A stretch of 64,000 bases of DNA from Ischnura elegans (GCF_921293095.1 NC_060251.1:64931585-64995584), one strand, 5' to 3'. Positions 45,936 through 57,713 are shown, counted from the first letter of the stretch. The notes: generated from the letters alone by a model not told the origin. Numbers and translations are program-made.

Positions 45936-45946
45936 TTGGCGAACGT
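45936..45946 (+). repeat. Target-site duplication, left (MULE)
   Basis: TTGGCGAACGT, repeated at 46911-46921. The 9-11 bp length is in the range made by Mutator-like elements. Confidence 0.85.
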
Positions 45947-46910
45947 ACCCGACTGTTTTCCCGAATCGTTTTTTCCGACGACCTTTTTCCCGTAAGAATT
46001 TTTTCCCGAATCGTAACGCGTCCTCTTTCCCGAAAGCTTTTTTCCCGAAACCCTTTTCTCCGAAACATTTTTTACCGAACACCTTATTTCCCGATTGTAT
46101 AAAAATGAGTTCATATTTTTCATAACGAAAAATATTCATACACAAGTTACATCATTTTTTTAGAAAATTATATTGTGCGCGATAGCTCTAAGAAATTCAA
46201 GAAAATTCCTATCGTTCTTGTAATCTTCATGTTTTTCTACAATCGATTTCAGCCTCTCGTGCATGTCGTACCATTTCTTTTTTGGCTTGGCAATGATACT
46301 TTTCCCAGCACTTAATTCAATCAAGGCAATCTCTGTGTCAGCTTGTTCTTTCTGCAGCTCTTTTACAGCTGAGTATAAATCCGGGTGGTTTTTCCCGACT
46401 AGTAACTTAAAGCGGTTATTCCAACCTTCAGATGCATTATTTGTTGTTGCATAACCTGCTTTTGTAGCTTCATGTTGATTCCATAGACTAGGAGGATATC
46501 GAGGAGGAACAGCGCGTCGTCTGCCAACAGCTTTTACACCAATAACGTATGTTTCTTGAAAATATTTCATAATTGGCTCAAGTCTGGGAATATTTTTATC
46601 CGCGTACTTTCTTAGAAGCTCGAAAGTTGTTTCAACGTCTTCAATTGGAACAAACGCTAAAGCTGCCATCATATGAACTGTCGTTTTGAGGGTTCTATCT
46701 GTTGGGTCATTGTAAGGGACTTGGAGTCCCACTTGTTGAATTTTACGATAAATAGCTTGTTTTTTATACAATCGGGAAATAAGGTGTTCGGTAAAAAATG
46801 TTTTGGAGAAAAGGGTTTCGGGAAAAAAGCTTTCGGGAAAAATGGATTCGGAAAAAAAATTCGGGAAAAAGGTCGTCGGAAAAAACGATTCGGGAAAAAG
46901 GTAGGGAATC
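45947..46910. mobile_element. Short MULE (Mutator-like element) with repeat-built inverted ends
   Basis: Inverted ends of about 150 bp (45947-46105 and 46768-46910) made of reiterated TTTTTCCCGAA(A/T)-type units, e.g. CGTTTTTTCCGACGACCTTT. Flanked by TTGGCGAACGT on both sides. Between them is the C-terminal third of a MULE transposase. At 964 bp it is an internally deleted derivative. Confidence 0.88.
46160..46771 (-). pseudogene. MULE transposase, C-terminal fragment
   Basis: 203 open codons: IYRKIQQVGLQVPYN, MMAALAFVPIEDVETTFELL, YFQETYVIGVKA, PPRYPPSLWNQHE and ATTNNASEGWNNRFKLLVGK, HPDLYSAVKELQKEQ. This is the region downstream of the catalytic core in FLYWCH-associated MULE transposases. 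The frame opens inside the inverted repeat (MYKKQ), so the N-terminal zinc finger and DDE core were removed by a deletion ending at the repeat. No stop interrupts the remaining part, so the deletion may be recent. Confidence 0.85.
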
Positions 46911-46921
46911 TTGGCGAACGT
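46911..46921 (+). repeat. Target-site duplication, right (MULE)
   Basis: TTGGCGAACGT, identical to 45936-45946. Confidence 0.85.
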
Positions 46922-47020
46922 CAGATATGGCTAACATCGCCAGAAAATGAACTGCTCTTGAATTAACATTTTAGGTTGAATCTTGTTTTCAATCTTCCGT
47001 GTGACAGTGATTGCCTAGAC

Positions 47021-48892
47021 CAGGGGTCTCCAAAATACGGCGGAGGGCTTTCATCCGGCCCGCGCACTCGTGTCAAGTAGCGCGCGATTCTCGCTCGTTT
47101 AACTCTGTGAGACACCGCTAGGAGCATTGCAGCGCTGTACTGCCGGTACTGCCCGTCAAAGTCGCCTTCAACTGTTCGTAAATAATAAATACGCCACCGG
47201 ATTCTTCAGTAGACGTTGGTATCGAATACTTCAGTCAAGGGGGCGACATACCCATAAGGATAATGCGTATAGGTTTTGATACATCAGTGCCATCTATGCC
47301 AGTGGTCCAAGGCTGCCGCGAAATTTGAATGGACATCTCGGCGCCTGTTCTTTTACGCGTCACGATAGGGCGTGCTATTCTGGCTTAATAATGCTACTGC
47401 GATTGCGAGAAACTTAAAAGCAATGAATGTAGGAAAATCTTCCTGATGAACTTCCCCAGGTTACTTAACTAGTAACCATAATACAAGATTCATGTACAAA
47501 GTCAACTGGCGATCTGGTGGTTGGTAAGAATAATGATCTCGGAAACTTACTTCAGTGGACATTGGTATTTATTGATACAATAACTGGTAAAAGAAATACA
47601 ACAATAACAATTTCAATATGACATACTAGAGATGAAATCTGTGGAAGTTAACAATTCTACAAGCACATGAGATGCACAAGCAACAAATATCAATTACAAC
47701 ATGAGATAGCAGCCTTTGCGTAATAGGAGAAAGATTCCATTACTTAAGTAAACACTCCACAGTTACAGGCAAAGAGGGTGACCCAGTATTCCTTGAGGTA
47801 GATGTATCTTGCAACACCTCTGGGACAGGGAAAATAATGCTAATCCTGAAACCATAGACCATAACATTACTTCACTAGAAATAAGCATGCAATTTTGAAT
47901 ATCATTTCATGGAAGATAATTATTTAATTATGAAAGGAGAAGGACATTATTTCGTAGGAAGTAGTTCATGACGAGTACCCATTAAGATAGCATATGTCGG
48001 CAGAGGAGTCTTAAAATGAAAGGTTCTTGTAAGTTAATATCCATCACTTATACGAAAAAAAGTATCCCAAAAGTAGAAAACAAGAAAAGTGAAGAATATT
48101 TTATACCAATGTAGTAGAAATTAAGTTCTTACTTCAAAGGGAAAGAGATTAAAGTTTTAAGAAATGTAAACATCGTAGAACACTTAATGAATAATGCTCA
48201 ATTAATGACAATTAAACAGTTGAAAGGACAGAGTTGAAATAGCAAATTACATACATAACCAACAAAATGATTAGCATTAAACAAACCTAAGAATAGCACT
48301 AGCGATAAATGAGTAGTTTGAACACTAGATAAACTGCAAGTACAATGAAAAATATATTGAAATATAAGGAATACAAGACACCATAAAATTTTGAAAACAT
48401 GAGAAAAGGTTAGCTAATCACAGGTTGAAATCAAAATGGAATAATGAAGGAAACAGAATTACTCACACTTTCATCACCAAATACATTTCATACCCACGCA
48501 ATTTAGCAATAACCAAGATCATTGAGACTCGTATCCTTCATCGAGCACATTCCAAAATCGTAAGGGACACTGTAAGCAATAAAAAAAGTCTGCAGTTAAC
48601 ACTAATGACTATCAATAAGCCTCAATATCACGTTTGTTTACAGCGAGATTCAATATGGCAGCCCCCAGTTCGTTACTGCTCAGAAAAACAGGCTACACTA
48701 GCGCCTCTATGTTGGGTAGGCCGTTGGACCACTGGGGCTCCGGAAAAATCAAAACAAAAGAGGTTTTCCATACGATATATCGCAGTTTTGTCGCCCCCTT
48801 GCTTCAGTCATCGGCAAATTTGCTATCCGGCCCGCGAGGCGATTCGGAACTTGGAATGTGGCCCTTGTGGCCTTGTAAATTGGAGACCCCTG
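47021..48892. mobile_element. Non-autonomous hAT-like element
   Basis: Left end CAGGGGTCTCCAAAATACGG, right end the inverse CAGGGGTCTCCAATTTACAA. Flanking octamers GCCTAGAC and CCCTAAAC agree at 6 of 8 positions, fitting an aged 8-bp duplication. The two ends share longer diverged inverted similarity (CAAGGGGGCGACA, CCAGTGGTCCAA) over about 300 bp. The interior is AT-rich with no transposase. The open frame at 48425-48898 is accidental. Confidence 0.8.
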
Positions 48893-49859
48893 CCCTAAAC
48901 CATTCACTAGCCTTCTCGTGGTCTTACATAACGATTAGATGTAAAAGTACGCACTAGCCAGTCAAACCCATAACCTGAGGAGTGTCTGCAGAACAGTTAC
49001 GATCGTTTAAAGGGGGCTTTGATTGTATTATAGTGTGGATCGTGTCCATTTAAATGCTGCTCTCCCCGGCGGAATCAAGGGGTAAATTTTTAATCGTCTC
49101 TCCGCCCGAGTGCGTCCTCGAAGCAGGGTGACTTGGCGCGTGGTCGACGCCATAAGGTGAGTCTCTGTCCCTCCGTTCGCGTGCCGCCCACGTATCGGAT
49201 CGGAATATTCATTCAACCCGTCATCCGTGGAGAGGCGGCAGATTGTTGAGTGCGGGGGCGGACGTAAGAGTACGATAGGCTGTCCATCACCCGGCTGCGG
49301 TCGCCGCATCGCGTGGACCGCAAATCGCCGGCCACGCCTCACACCTCCTTGGCCGCTGGCTCGCACCTCTGCCCCCCACTCACTGCCCCCCCTATTACGT
49401 CACCTTTCAAAAGCCTCTGGGCCGTATCCCCGTGACAAACTCGTCCACTGTTGCTTGTGGGAATCCTGCCTTAGGTGACTCATTAAATGTCTAGAGGCGA
49501 TGTTATGAGAATGACAATACATTAGTCGTGGAAAAAAATCAGTGATGAAATTAATTCATAAATGAACAAACATTTATACACCGGTCATCTTAACTCTCTG
49601 TGCATACGCTACATCGATACAACAGTCCAAAAACTCCGCAAGATGGATGCAGAGCCAATTCTTTTTTCTGTTTATTCAATCGTTCCATATATATGGAAAG
49701 GAAGTTGGTTAAATAATTTGATACCCTCATTCTCATGGATTAGTAATCTATGCAATGGTATATAAATTTGTGTTTAACTCCACGCATTACAACTGTGAAT
49801 TTTGTTCCCAAATTTTAGAGAAGGAAAATTATTATATGCATAAATTAAAATATAATTTT
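48893..49859. other. CpG-rich patch, no gene seen
   Basis: 49050-49440 is GC- and CpG-rich with overlapping ORFs on both strands and no family resemblance. It could be a remnant promoter or exon, but nothing decides this. Confidence 0.35.
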
Positions 49860-50048
49860 GGCCAGCCTCGGTGGCGGTGCGGTGAAGTCCTCGCCTGCAA
49901 ATCCGTAGGTCGTACGTTCGAATCCCGCCTGGGTAGGTGACCCCTAACCAGGGCATGAATGTTTGTGTTGTGCTTTGTTAATGTTGGAAACCCGTTGTAA
50001 AGGCCGCAATCTGCTGTTTACGGGGAAGTGGGAAATAAATGAATAATT
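49860..50048 (+). mobile_element. tRNA-headed SINE (type 2), best-preserved copy
   Basis: GCCAGCCTCGGTGGCGGTGC, GGTGAAGTCCTCGCCTGCAA, B box CGTTCGAATCCCGCCTGGGT at 49915, body with CAGGGCATGAATGTTTGTG and TTGTAAAGGCCGCAATCTG, then TTTACGGGGAAGTGGG and an AAATGAAT tail. Confidence 0.88.
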
Positions 50049-50758
50049 TATGTACAAGTTGATCTCAGCTGTTCGTGAGAAGAGCAGATAATAAGTTGAA
50101 GTAAATGTACTGAATATGTTCAAAAAGTTATGTTGAGGGGAAAGAATTAGTTGTACTATCATCTCAAATCAGGCAGAGGGGTGTCAGGTGACCATCACCG
50201 ATTTCTCTAAAATTTATATATGTCAGAGTAGTATCCTTATGATGAACAATGGTCACTTTATCTCAGCTCTGAATTGACCCGTTATAACGTGATTACCCTT
50301 TGAACATTGCTGAGTCAGGCCTCCGAGTAAAAAATGAAAAATCACATAAATGCTAATAACTAAGGAGCCATGGGCCATAAAGCAATGGTTATTGTTTTAT
50401 TTTGAAGAAAGTGCATTTATGCACATTCTGACATAACTTGCAAGTATTATGAAAAAATAATAAACAAATAGGACTTACTTAAACAATAAAAATTTGTCAT
50501 TATTTAGCAGTTTATTATGAAAAAATGACACCTTTTATTTGCTTAAAATTTCTGATTGGGTAGTTTAAATGTTCTTCTGTCAATAAAAAGGTAGTATATT
50601 TATACTTTTTATTTTAAGGCATGTCAAAGTTAAGCATGTTTTCGACTAAATGCTCTCCTCTCGTATACCAAGATTGCATACCTTTGAGGGGAAAAATAAA
50701 GGTTCTTAACTCTACTTAGCATGCATAATGGATAACTAGTACATGCCTTAATCATTGT
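50049..50758. other. no gene seen
   Basis: AT-rich; nothing recognised. Confidence 0.45.
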
Positions 50759-51560
50759 TTACATCCACTGACTGAAAGCAAGTTCAATCTTCCGTAGTTG
50801 CATGGCACCAAATGTGTGCAAACGACCACTGCTGCTGAGTGGAAATGGTGGATTAAGCAATTTGTGGAGAACATTTTTCAGTGGCACTTTACACAAGTCT
50901 TCCAATTTGGGCCACCTGAAGCCATTTGATGGACCATGTGGATGCATGAATGAGACACTAATGTCATTCTCTTCTGAAGACACTGCTGTGATTTTAGCAA
51001 TCTACCAAGTGTTTTCGAAAATACACCCTATGAAGTCATTTACGGTGAGATCTTGAATACTAAATGTCTTCATACCTGAATTTGTTATTGTCATAGCCTG
51101 TATGCACTTGTGGTTCGCAGAGCGAGCAATAGTTGCGTCATGTCTGTCAACAACCCAAACATGACAGCTTTTGATGCCATGTACAGGTGCCACTTTTGCC
51201 CAATCATCATGCATTTTTGTCTAAATTTATCGAGTTCATCGCATGGCAAATGTAAAAGTTTGACATTAGGCAAGAATTTACTTACATGCTCCACAAAGTA
51301 GGTACCCACTGTACTGAATGTATTCACCAATATTGACAGTTCTCAAGTTGTAGTTTGTGGCATAATGCTTGACTAGTCTCCCAACTCCATCACAGGGCCC
51401 CTTTCCATGTCCAGTGGCACTGAAAAACCATCTACGACTTTCTTCCACCTTTCTCCAATTCTAATAGCTGATATCTGTTTCTAAAATGAGCTGCTGCCCC
51501 ATCTGATACATAAGTTTTATCTCTCCTTATAGTATTCTTGTTAGGCAAACTTTCCTCTAT
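50759..51560 (-). pseudogene. Decayed TE-encoded protein, second unassigned family
   Basis: Minus strand in order: YVSDGAAAHFRNRYQL (about 51510), FFSATGHGKGPCDGVGRLVK (51420-51370), VKLLHLPCDELDKF, PVHGIKSCHVW (51180), MKTFSIQDLTVNDFIG and ISVSFMHPHGPSNGFRWPKL with CKVPLKNVLHKLLNPP (50960-50860), ending near 50759. The HGKGPCDG and FMHPHGP motifs recur in uncharacterised TE-like proteins of many arthropods. At least two frame changes. Superfamily unknown to me. Confidence 0.55.
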
Positions 51561-52079
51561 CTTATTTATTCCAAGCAAAGCATGTGCAGTGTCATATGAT
51601 AAATCATCTGAAATAACTGCATAACTCTGCGTGCCTTTGTCACTAGATGCTGGTGGTCCTGGGTAAGCTCCTCATAAACCTCTTATTAAAAAGTTATGTC
51701 GGGTCCAATAATTTACCCCATGCAACGCATTTGCTGTTAATGGCTAGTTGAACTAGCATTTTAAGTGCTGGTCAAGATTTCCGTTTCCCTAATAACTTTA
51801 ACAAGTACAGGCTATTGGCTCAATGACTTTGCTTAATAGATGACTACCTTGTCGACCTTGATGGAAGCTGTTATGAGCTAAATAGCGTTCGTTTAAACTT
51901 TTGTTTACATCACATAACATAGCCTTCTGGGTACAATAAGCCAATCGAATGAAGTCTTATACCTTTAAAACATAAACGCGATACGAATCGGCCGGGAGAA
52001 ATTGTGTAGCTATTCAGCACCCCTTCCCTTCCTGAAGGATCCTGAGTGGCAAATGCTACTATAAAGCCAATGCTAGTAC
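51561..52079. other. no gene seen
   Basis: May hold more of the preceding relic upstream, but no segment is readable with confidence. Confidence 0.35.
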
Positions 52080-52287
52080 TTATTTATTTATACATTCTTT
52101 CATTCCTGTACCACCGAAAACGGCACCATTGGCCTTTAACATCAGGGTTTTTAACTTGACAATCAAACGTACACGAACATTACGAATAATTAGGCCCTCG
52201 ATAGAGGCAACCTTCCCAGGTGGGACTCGTACCTGCGACCTCTGGTGTGGGAGGCAAGGACTATACCTCGCCGCCACCGAAGCCGGC
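52080..52287 (-). mobile_element. tRNA-headed SINE (type 1)
   Basis: Minus strand GCCGGCTTCGGTGGCGGCGA, GTCCTTGCCTCCCACACCAG, GGTCGCAGGTACGAGTCCCA, then a body ending GTGCCGTTTTCGGTGGTACA with an AAATAAAT tail. Same 3' body as 33396-33578. Confidence 0.85.
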
Positions 52288-54029
52288 AATGTACGCTTCA
52301 TATGTATGATAAATACAATGCACGAACACCTTTCAGCTATCCATATCACCCGATTCAAGTCTTCCTTAATTGCTTCTTTTATTGCTGACACAAGGTGACT
52401 CATTTGGAATGCTCAATTTACCTCCCCCGCCGTCTGCACGCACTCATCTTTGCAATTTAGATGCTATGTAGATTGGGAGGGGACGTTTAAAACTCGACGT
52501 GGAAGAACAAAAGCGGCAATTGTGGAAGAGAGGGGAACAGCAGGAAAAGCAATTGAAGGTTCCGAATTTTGCCGGAATAAAATTAGTTCCGCTCCCGTCC
52601 CCGCGATGTCGCGAGATAAGCTCGCGTCGACGGCGAGCAGGAGCTTCCTCGCATCACCCCCCCCCCCCCCCCCCCCCCGCAGTTGACGCTTCACGCCCCA
52701 GAAGATCGGAGGGAAACATGGCGGGGGCGCGCACACTCATACTTCGCTCTTGCTCGCTATTTTTCTATCCTGACGTTTTCCATTCACGTCGCCCACGTAA
52801 CATTCGCTACCTTGATCCCCCCCGCCGGGCCTCATTTTTAAATTCAACAATGCCGGAGGGGTGCGAGGGTGGAGTTGAAGGATAGGGGAGGATTTGAAGT
52901 GTGTCCTCTTTCGGGAGGGTTGGAAAAAAATTAGAGACAAATGAAGTACTAGGGCCGCGTGTTGCCTGCAGCCTGATGGATCGCGGAGGGCCGCCCATCC
53001 CGAGGTCACGTGGCGCCCTGACGTATGTCGGAGACGCGGTGAACCGGCAAGGGTTTTTAGTGTATGGGTGGGGTGGTGGCAGGCGCGTGGCTGGTCAGGG
53101 CAAGCCGGTGGGGTTTATCGGAGCCGGTAGAGGAAACTGCTATCAGATTCTAACCCCCTTCCGAGGTCGACGCTACTGGTGGTGTGACTGCCGGTGGTGG
53201 GTTGGTCCCGTTAAGTGTTACGGCAAACATGACGGGGATTTGGGGAAAGGGGTGGTAATGCGATTACGTCGGGGCGAATTACCGTTTAGCTGCTCTCTCC
53301 GGTGTCACTTCTCTGCCACTTATATGACGTCTTCATTTAGTTTGGAGCGTGCTCATTGGTGGACGGAGGAGTCGAGAGTCACGCGAACTAATGTTTATAA
53401 TGTGTCCTCTCATTTCATCTGCATCGCGAGATCATCCATTGCTACCTGATATACCTGTGGTAGGCTCTATTAAGGTTCGTTCAACACTCAACTTGGTTTA
53501 TATTGACTCAGATCGCGTGAAATATTTCACCAGTCAAATCTTTTGGCGACGCACAGTGGTCTGGGGAGCGCTTTTTTCCGGACAAAAGTCGACTGCCCCA
53601 TTTTTAGAGGCATATGTGGGTGTTATACAACTTAAATATATCTTCCAATGCATACATAATGACTTCCTCAAAAAATAAACACGCATTCGCTATTTTTTCC
53701 GAATAATTATACTACAACGACGTGTGATGCAATGGTGGTCTGATAAACACGCATTTATAAGTCGCCATATCCAGTTTTACATGAATGAATAGATGTTTTA
53801 TCACTTAGAGACATTACATGACCATTATTCTTTGTGGGGAGATATTTTTAATGAAATTATTTTGTAGAATAATTAATTAATGAATTGATAATTAAGGGAG
53901 GCAAATGAATATAAGGAAGTAAAACAATTACTCCTCATCCGTAGTTTCTTCACAGTTTATGTACACGGGTGCTGAGTCTACGTTTGGGGATGAAAGCAGT
54001 CGTAGCACCAAAAGGGTAGCACCGATTTT
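52288..54029. other. GC-rich stretch without recognised gene; C-run
   Basis: 52450-53450 is GC-rich and CpG-rich with a C-run at 52658-52678 and long overlapping ORFs (for example 52499-52885 and 52901-53449) of odd composition and no family match. It might be a CpG-rich promoter area, but no start, splice or polyadenylation evidence stands out. 53650-54029 is AT-rich. Confidence 0.35.
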
Positions 54030-54830
54030 TCACAGGAAGAATTTCTTCTTAGGGAGGAGAAAGATTTGCTGCATTATGAGATCTGGCCCCTTTCCTGATG
54101 AACAATGGAAATGTTTAGTCAACTTTGCCTCCATCATCAAACTTAATGCCTCGTCTGCATTGTAGGGAAGAACTGCCTTGTTGCCAGATCTATGGATATT
54201 GCACGCTTGCCTTATATTTCTGGCTCTACTACCATGAATTTCCTCATCTACCAAATGAGCTGCATCGCTTTGATTGTCTTCCCGAAGACTTGCGTTCGTC
54301 GCATAAACCAGCTCTTCTGTTGTTTTTGTGTCGAGCAATTCCGTGGTTCTCCCCCGCTTTGATCGCTCGCACAACGTTTCAAAATCCTTAAACTGACGAC
54401 CAATACCTAAATAAAATCAATCTTTTGATAGGTAATATTCTCATGTACGTAAATGTAATAATATATTCCATTGATAACATTGAACTTACCCGAGGTAGAG
54501 GGTTGAGAAGTTTCCGAGCTCGTTATCTGCGGCTCGATTTTTCCGCAAAAAAATCAATATCTGAATTAAGCCTGTTGTTCTGCAAAAACACGTTCAATGT
54601 TCTACGGCTCTTTTCCCATCTCAGTGTCGCCCGATTAATAAAAGAAAATAGCCAGTTTTGAATTCTTAGCTTCCTGTCATCTTTCACGTCCGACCTGCCT
54701 TGTGACGTTAGAATAAGACACAAAAATGATATGACACGCAAACTATGGGTTAATGAATCCACTTAGTACGTTGCACCTCGGAATTAAATCACTTTCGCCT
54801 CCCTTAAAATATACTCATATAGATGCTGGC
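54030..54830 (-). pseudogene. Transib/RAG1-like transposase relic (N-terminal part, with intron)
   Basis: First segment (about 54830-54500): TREKWAEKDSVRCQHLYEYI, then RKLRIQNWLFSFINR and NPLPR before a GGTAAGT donor near 54490. After TTTAAG near 54395 it resumes: DFETLCERSKRGRTTELLD, TTEELVYATNASLRED, then VLPYNADEALSLMMEAKLTK and, after a frame change near 54115, FIRKGARSHNAANL. In RAG1 the nonamer-binding and following blocks have the same layout (SLTRRAQKHRLRELK, then LSPAVCLAIRVNTFLS). I infer the N-terminal third of a Transib-type transposase. The catalytic part is not found downstream. The alignment was made from memory. Confidence 0.5.
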
Positions 54831-57572
54831 AACGAACGCTGTCCTTTTCGGCCCACTTCTCTCGTAAAGTGAAAAAATATTCCTTCACGGGTGGCATATC
54901 CAAAGACTTGTTCACAGACGTTTAGTATTTAATTTTCACTAAACAATTAGAGGAATCTTTAGCAATAGCTGGAGTAGTCGCACACTGACAGAAGCCTAGT
55001 GGCTGCCGAATTGTTAGGTTTAACCCGTGCCAAATAGGCTATATTGTTACTGATATGGTCGCTGAATCATCTACTGTTTAGGCATGGGTAGAATTGTTGC
55101 TGATAATGCTAAACAATAAACTAATTGCTTCTGATAGAGAGACTCAAAACGGAGGATTTTATCTGCGAGAGCGACTTGCCGAGAGATAGCGCGCCATGGC
55201 GTTAGGATAGCCAGGCGTCTCTGTAACACATTTCGGCTTAAAAATAAAAAAAAGGCAACTAAAGGCAGATAATTCTTTCAAAATTTTTTTTCAAGGATAG
55301 AATTTTCTTTGTATCCTATCACATGAGAACACAGTGGTAGAGCGTGGTTTTTTTATATCTCTAACTGTGCCTAATTAAAAAAAATATTTGCACATAACAT
55401 GAAAGTGCGCTATCCTGAGACCCCGGTCGCTTTCATAACATAAACAATTAGGTTTATGGATCTTAGAAAAGGTGAGTTTGCTGAAATAAACTCACAAAAG
55501 CAAAAAAATAATGGCAATTGGTTATTGTATATGTAAAGTTAAAAAGCCGTCAAAAATGGGAGAAATTACACTCAAACAACTTCCGCTAAAAACCACTCCT
55601 GTAATTCGAAAAATGGGCAGTAAAGGAAGATATAAAGATCTATTTACAATGAAATGATGTTTTAGCTTCACATATTTAGTATTTTTGGGCAGTTTGAACG
55701 CAATCGAAAAATCGACTTTTGTCCGCGGAAAAGGGCATCTCAGACCACTGTGCGACGCACCAATCATACGTCATGTATAACGATATTAGAGGCCTCTCGA
55801 TTCTTAGAACTATCGAAATACGTTGCTGTCTTACTTAATTTGTATTATAATTAAGTGGAAGTTGAGCCCTGTTCAACTTATGGTTTAGTTCTGATAATTA
55901 GTGAACGCTGTTTTTAATTTCTCTTAAGTACCGCCGAGTTACGCTATCATGTATGTATGGATGGGGATTGAGGTTGACATCCTTTTAACCTGTATGTGAG
56001 TATGTGTTATTCAAAATATAGTCATATGTTTGGTGTGTTTTGATTAAAACCTAATTTTTACAATGGTCCTATATTTCTTGTAAAAGAAAACCCAATGCCT
56101 AATCGTATCCGTTCAGAAGTATTTTTTTTATATTTTCATACAGATGAGTAAACAGAGTACGATTTCAATAAAAGCTTCTCGTCAGTTATGAAATTTAAAA
56201 ATGTTTCACTATATGGCCCCGAGAGGGTGTCATATTGCATTTTTCTACTCATTTAGAGCCCCGCATGAATAATTTTGTAACGTCATTTGATCGTAAACTT
56301 AGAAAAGAAAAGTTTCTGCATACGATAGCATAGATACGATAAATGAAAGAAAAAGGCCCAAAAAACATCCGAAAGGGGAGTTTAGTTGTAAGCTCTTTCT
56401 TGGCCGCAATTTGGTGGACCTTCATTGCGCATTTATTGAAAAACGCGAGGTTATATTACAAAAAGGTATTTTAACTTTAAGACACATATCGAGTGCCATT
56501 TTAAAGGGGACTAACACTCTGAGCTCGAAAAAGGTCGTATTTGTAGGTTATACCGTCAGATTTTTGAGAGGGAGTGCAAACAATGACTTTTAAGCTGGTT
56601 CGCAGCAGTAATTCTGGGCATGTAAACGGCTCAGTCATGGAATCACGCAAAAAAATCGATACCATAGTTAATCAATACTATAATAAAAGATCAGTCGATC
56701 TCCTCCGCTTGCATGTCAAGTTTAAAAATCATTTGGGGATGTCGGGAGGAAAAAGGCTTTGAAGGATGATGGGACTGAGTGACGAAAGAGAAAATTTAAT
56801 CGCTTTAAAAATAACATGCTTCTTAAGTAAAGGTACTTAAGGCTTAAAGCTACTTAAGGTAAAGTATCATTTTACCGTATTGAAAAGGTTAAAAAAAAAT
56901 TTTATTTGGGTGTTAGGAGCGCGAGAAAGAAGCGTTGGAGTGGTTGGTGGAGCCACATGGCAGGATTCAGAGAGGAATGGTAGTTGCCAGGAATTGTGGT
57001 CAACGGTGAACATTGTAAATATATCAAATCATTTAGATGGACAGTTTCAGGCGAATGCCATCGTTTAACAATTTCAAGCTGAGATGACCGGCCATATCGT
57101 AAGCACTCCTCATTCACTGGATGGATCAATTGGACTGTGACCGAATCTCTCACGCGTAACTTAAATGCATCACTCGTCTGTACTCCGCTTGCCTTTACTG
57201 CTTTTTTGCAAAGGTCTCTGTTTATGAATTTTTCTCCGCATTTTCCATGTTAATTAAAGTTCTTTTATAAGGAAAAACTAACTAAAAATAGGAACTAGCG
57301 CGGTAGAGGACTCTGGGCTCTGGTGCTACAGAACTTATGGAAAATGCAACTTAGAGCAATTGGTGTTTCCCATAGTGTTTCCGAAAATTTTGCAATTCAT
57401 CGTATCAGCGATACTCATAAATAATTTTTATTGAGCCAAAGAAATTGTAGTTGGCCACACCAGAAGTCGTACCAGGAAGGTACGCAAAAGTAAGGCTGAG
57501 AAACGGGAAGAAGAGAGGGAAGCAAAACGTTGATCGGGATTTGCGGCCGGGAATTTCACGCAAAAAAGCACG
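54831..57572. other. no gene seen
   Basis: AT-rich DNA. Short ORFs (for example 55522-55767 on the minus strand, 56411-56593 on the plus strand) show no resemblance to known proteins. No repeats recognised. Confidence 0.4.
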
Positions 57573-57578
57573 AAAAAA
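57573..57578 (-). terminator. Pol III terminator T-run of U6
   Basis: Six T residues on the minus strand right after the CA that ends the conserved U6 body. Confidence 0.85.
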
Positions 57579-57623
57579 TGTGGAACGCTTCACGATTTTG
57601 CGTGTCATCCTTGCGCAGGGGCC

Positions 57624-57663
<40 letters not shown>

Positions 57664-57680
57664 ACCGCCGAAGCGAGTAC
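57573..57680 (-). ncRNA. U6: U6 spliceosomal snRNA gene
   Basis: The minus strand gives a 108-base U6: GTACTCGCTTCGGCGGTACA, then TATACTAAAATTGGAACGAT, ACAGAGAAGATTAGCATGGC (with the ACAGAGA box that pairs with the 5' splice site and the AGC catalytic triad), CCCTGCGCAAGGATGACACG, CAAAATCGTGAAGCGTTCCA and a terminal CATTTTTT. U6 pairs with U4, then with U2 and the 5' splice site in the active spliceosome. The 5' stem (GTAC/GTAC) differs from the human and fly stem but is fully paired. Nothing in the conserved core is altered, and the promoter is intact, so this copy is probably functional rather than a retropseudogene. Confidence 0.96.
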
Positions 57681-57705
57681 AAGAGATGTAGAGGCGGAAG
57701 CCGGG

Positions 57706-57713
57706 TATATATA
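57706..57713 (-). promoter_or_regulatory. U6 TATA box
   Basis: TATATATA at -33 to -26 relative to the U6 start at 57680. Pol III U6 promoters of insects and vertebrates have the TATA box at this spot. Confidence 0.88.

Noticed and set aside
48425-48957. ORFs of 157 and 107 codons at the right end of the hAT-like element
   Set aside because: They overlap each other and the inverted end, and have no family resemblance.
49860-49935. tRNA gene
   Set aside because: A and B boxes are present, but the acceptor and D-stem pairing is poor, the sequence continues into a repeated body, and four other copies exist. It is a SINE head.
52499-53449. Two long plus-strand ORFs in the GC-rich block
   Set aside because: GC-rich DNA has few stops. 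The translations have no domain, and reverse-strand ORFs are equally long.
54090-54125. Hammerhead ribozyme core (CCTGATGA with GGAAATG; similar CTGATGA strings at 37236 and 60896)
   Set aside because: CTGATGA is followed by GAAA-like bases, but the intervening bases cannot form stem II, and no flanking stems I or III were found.
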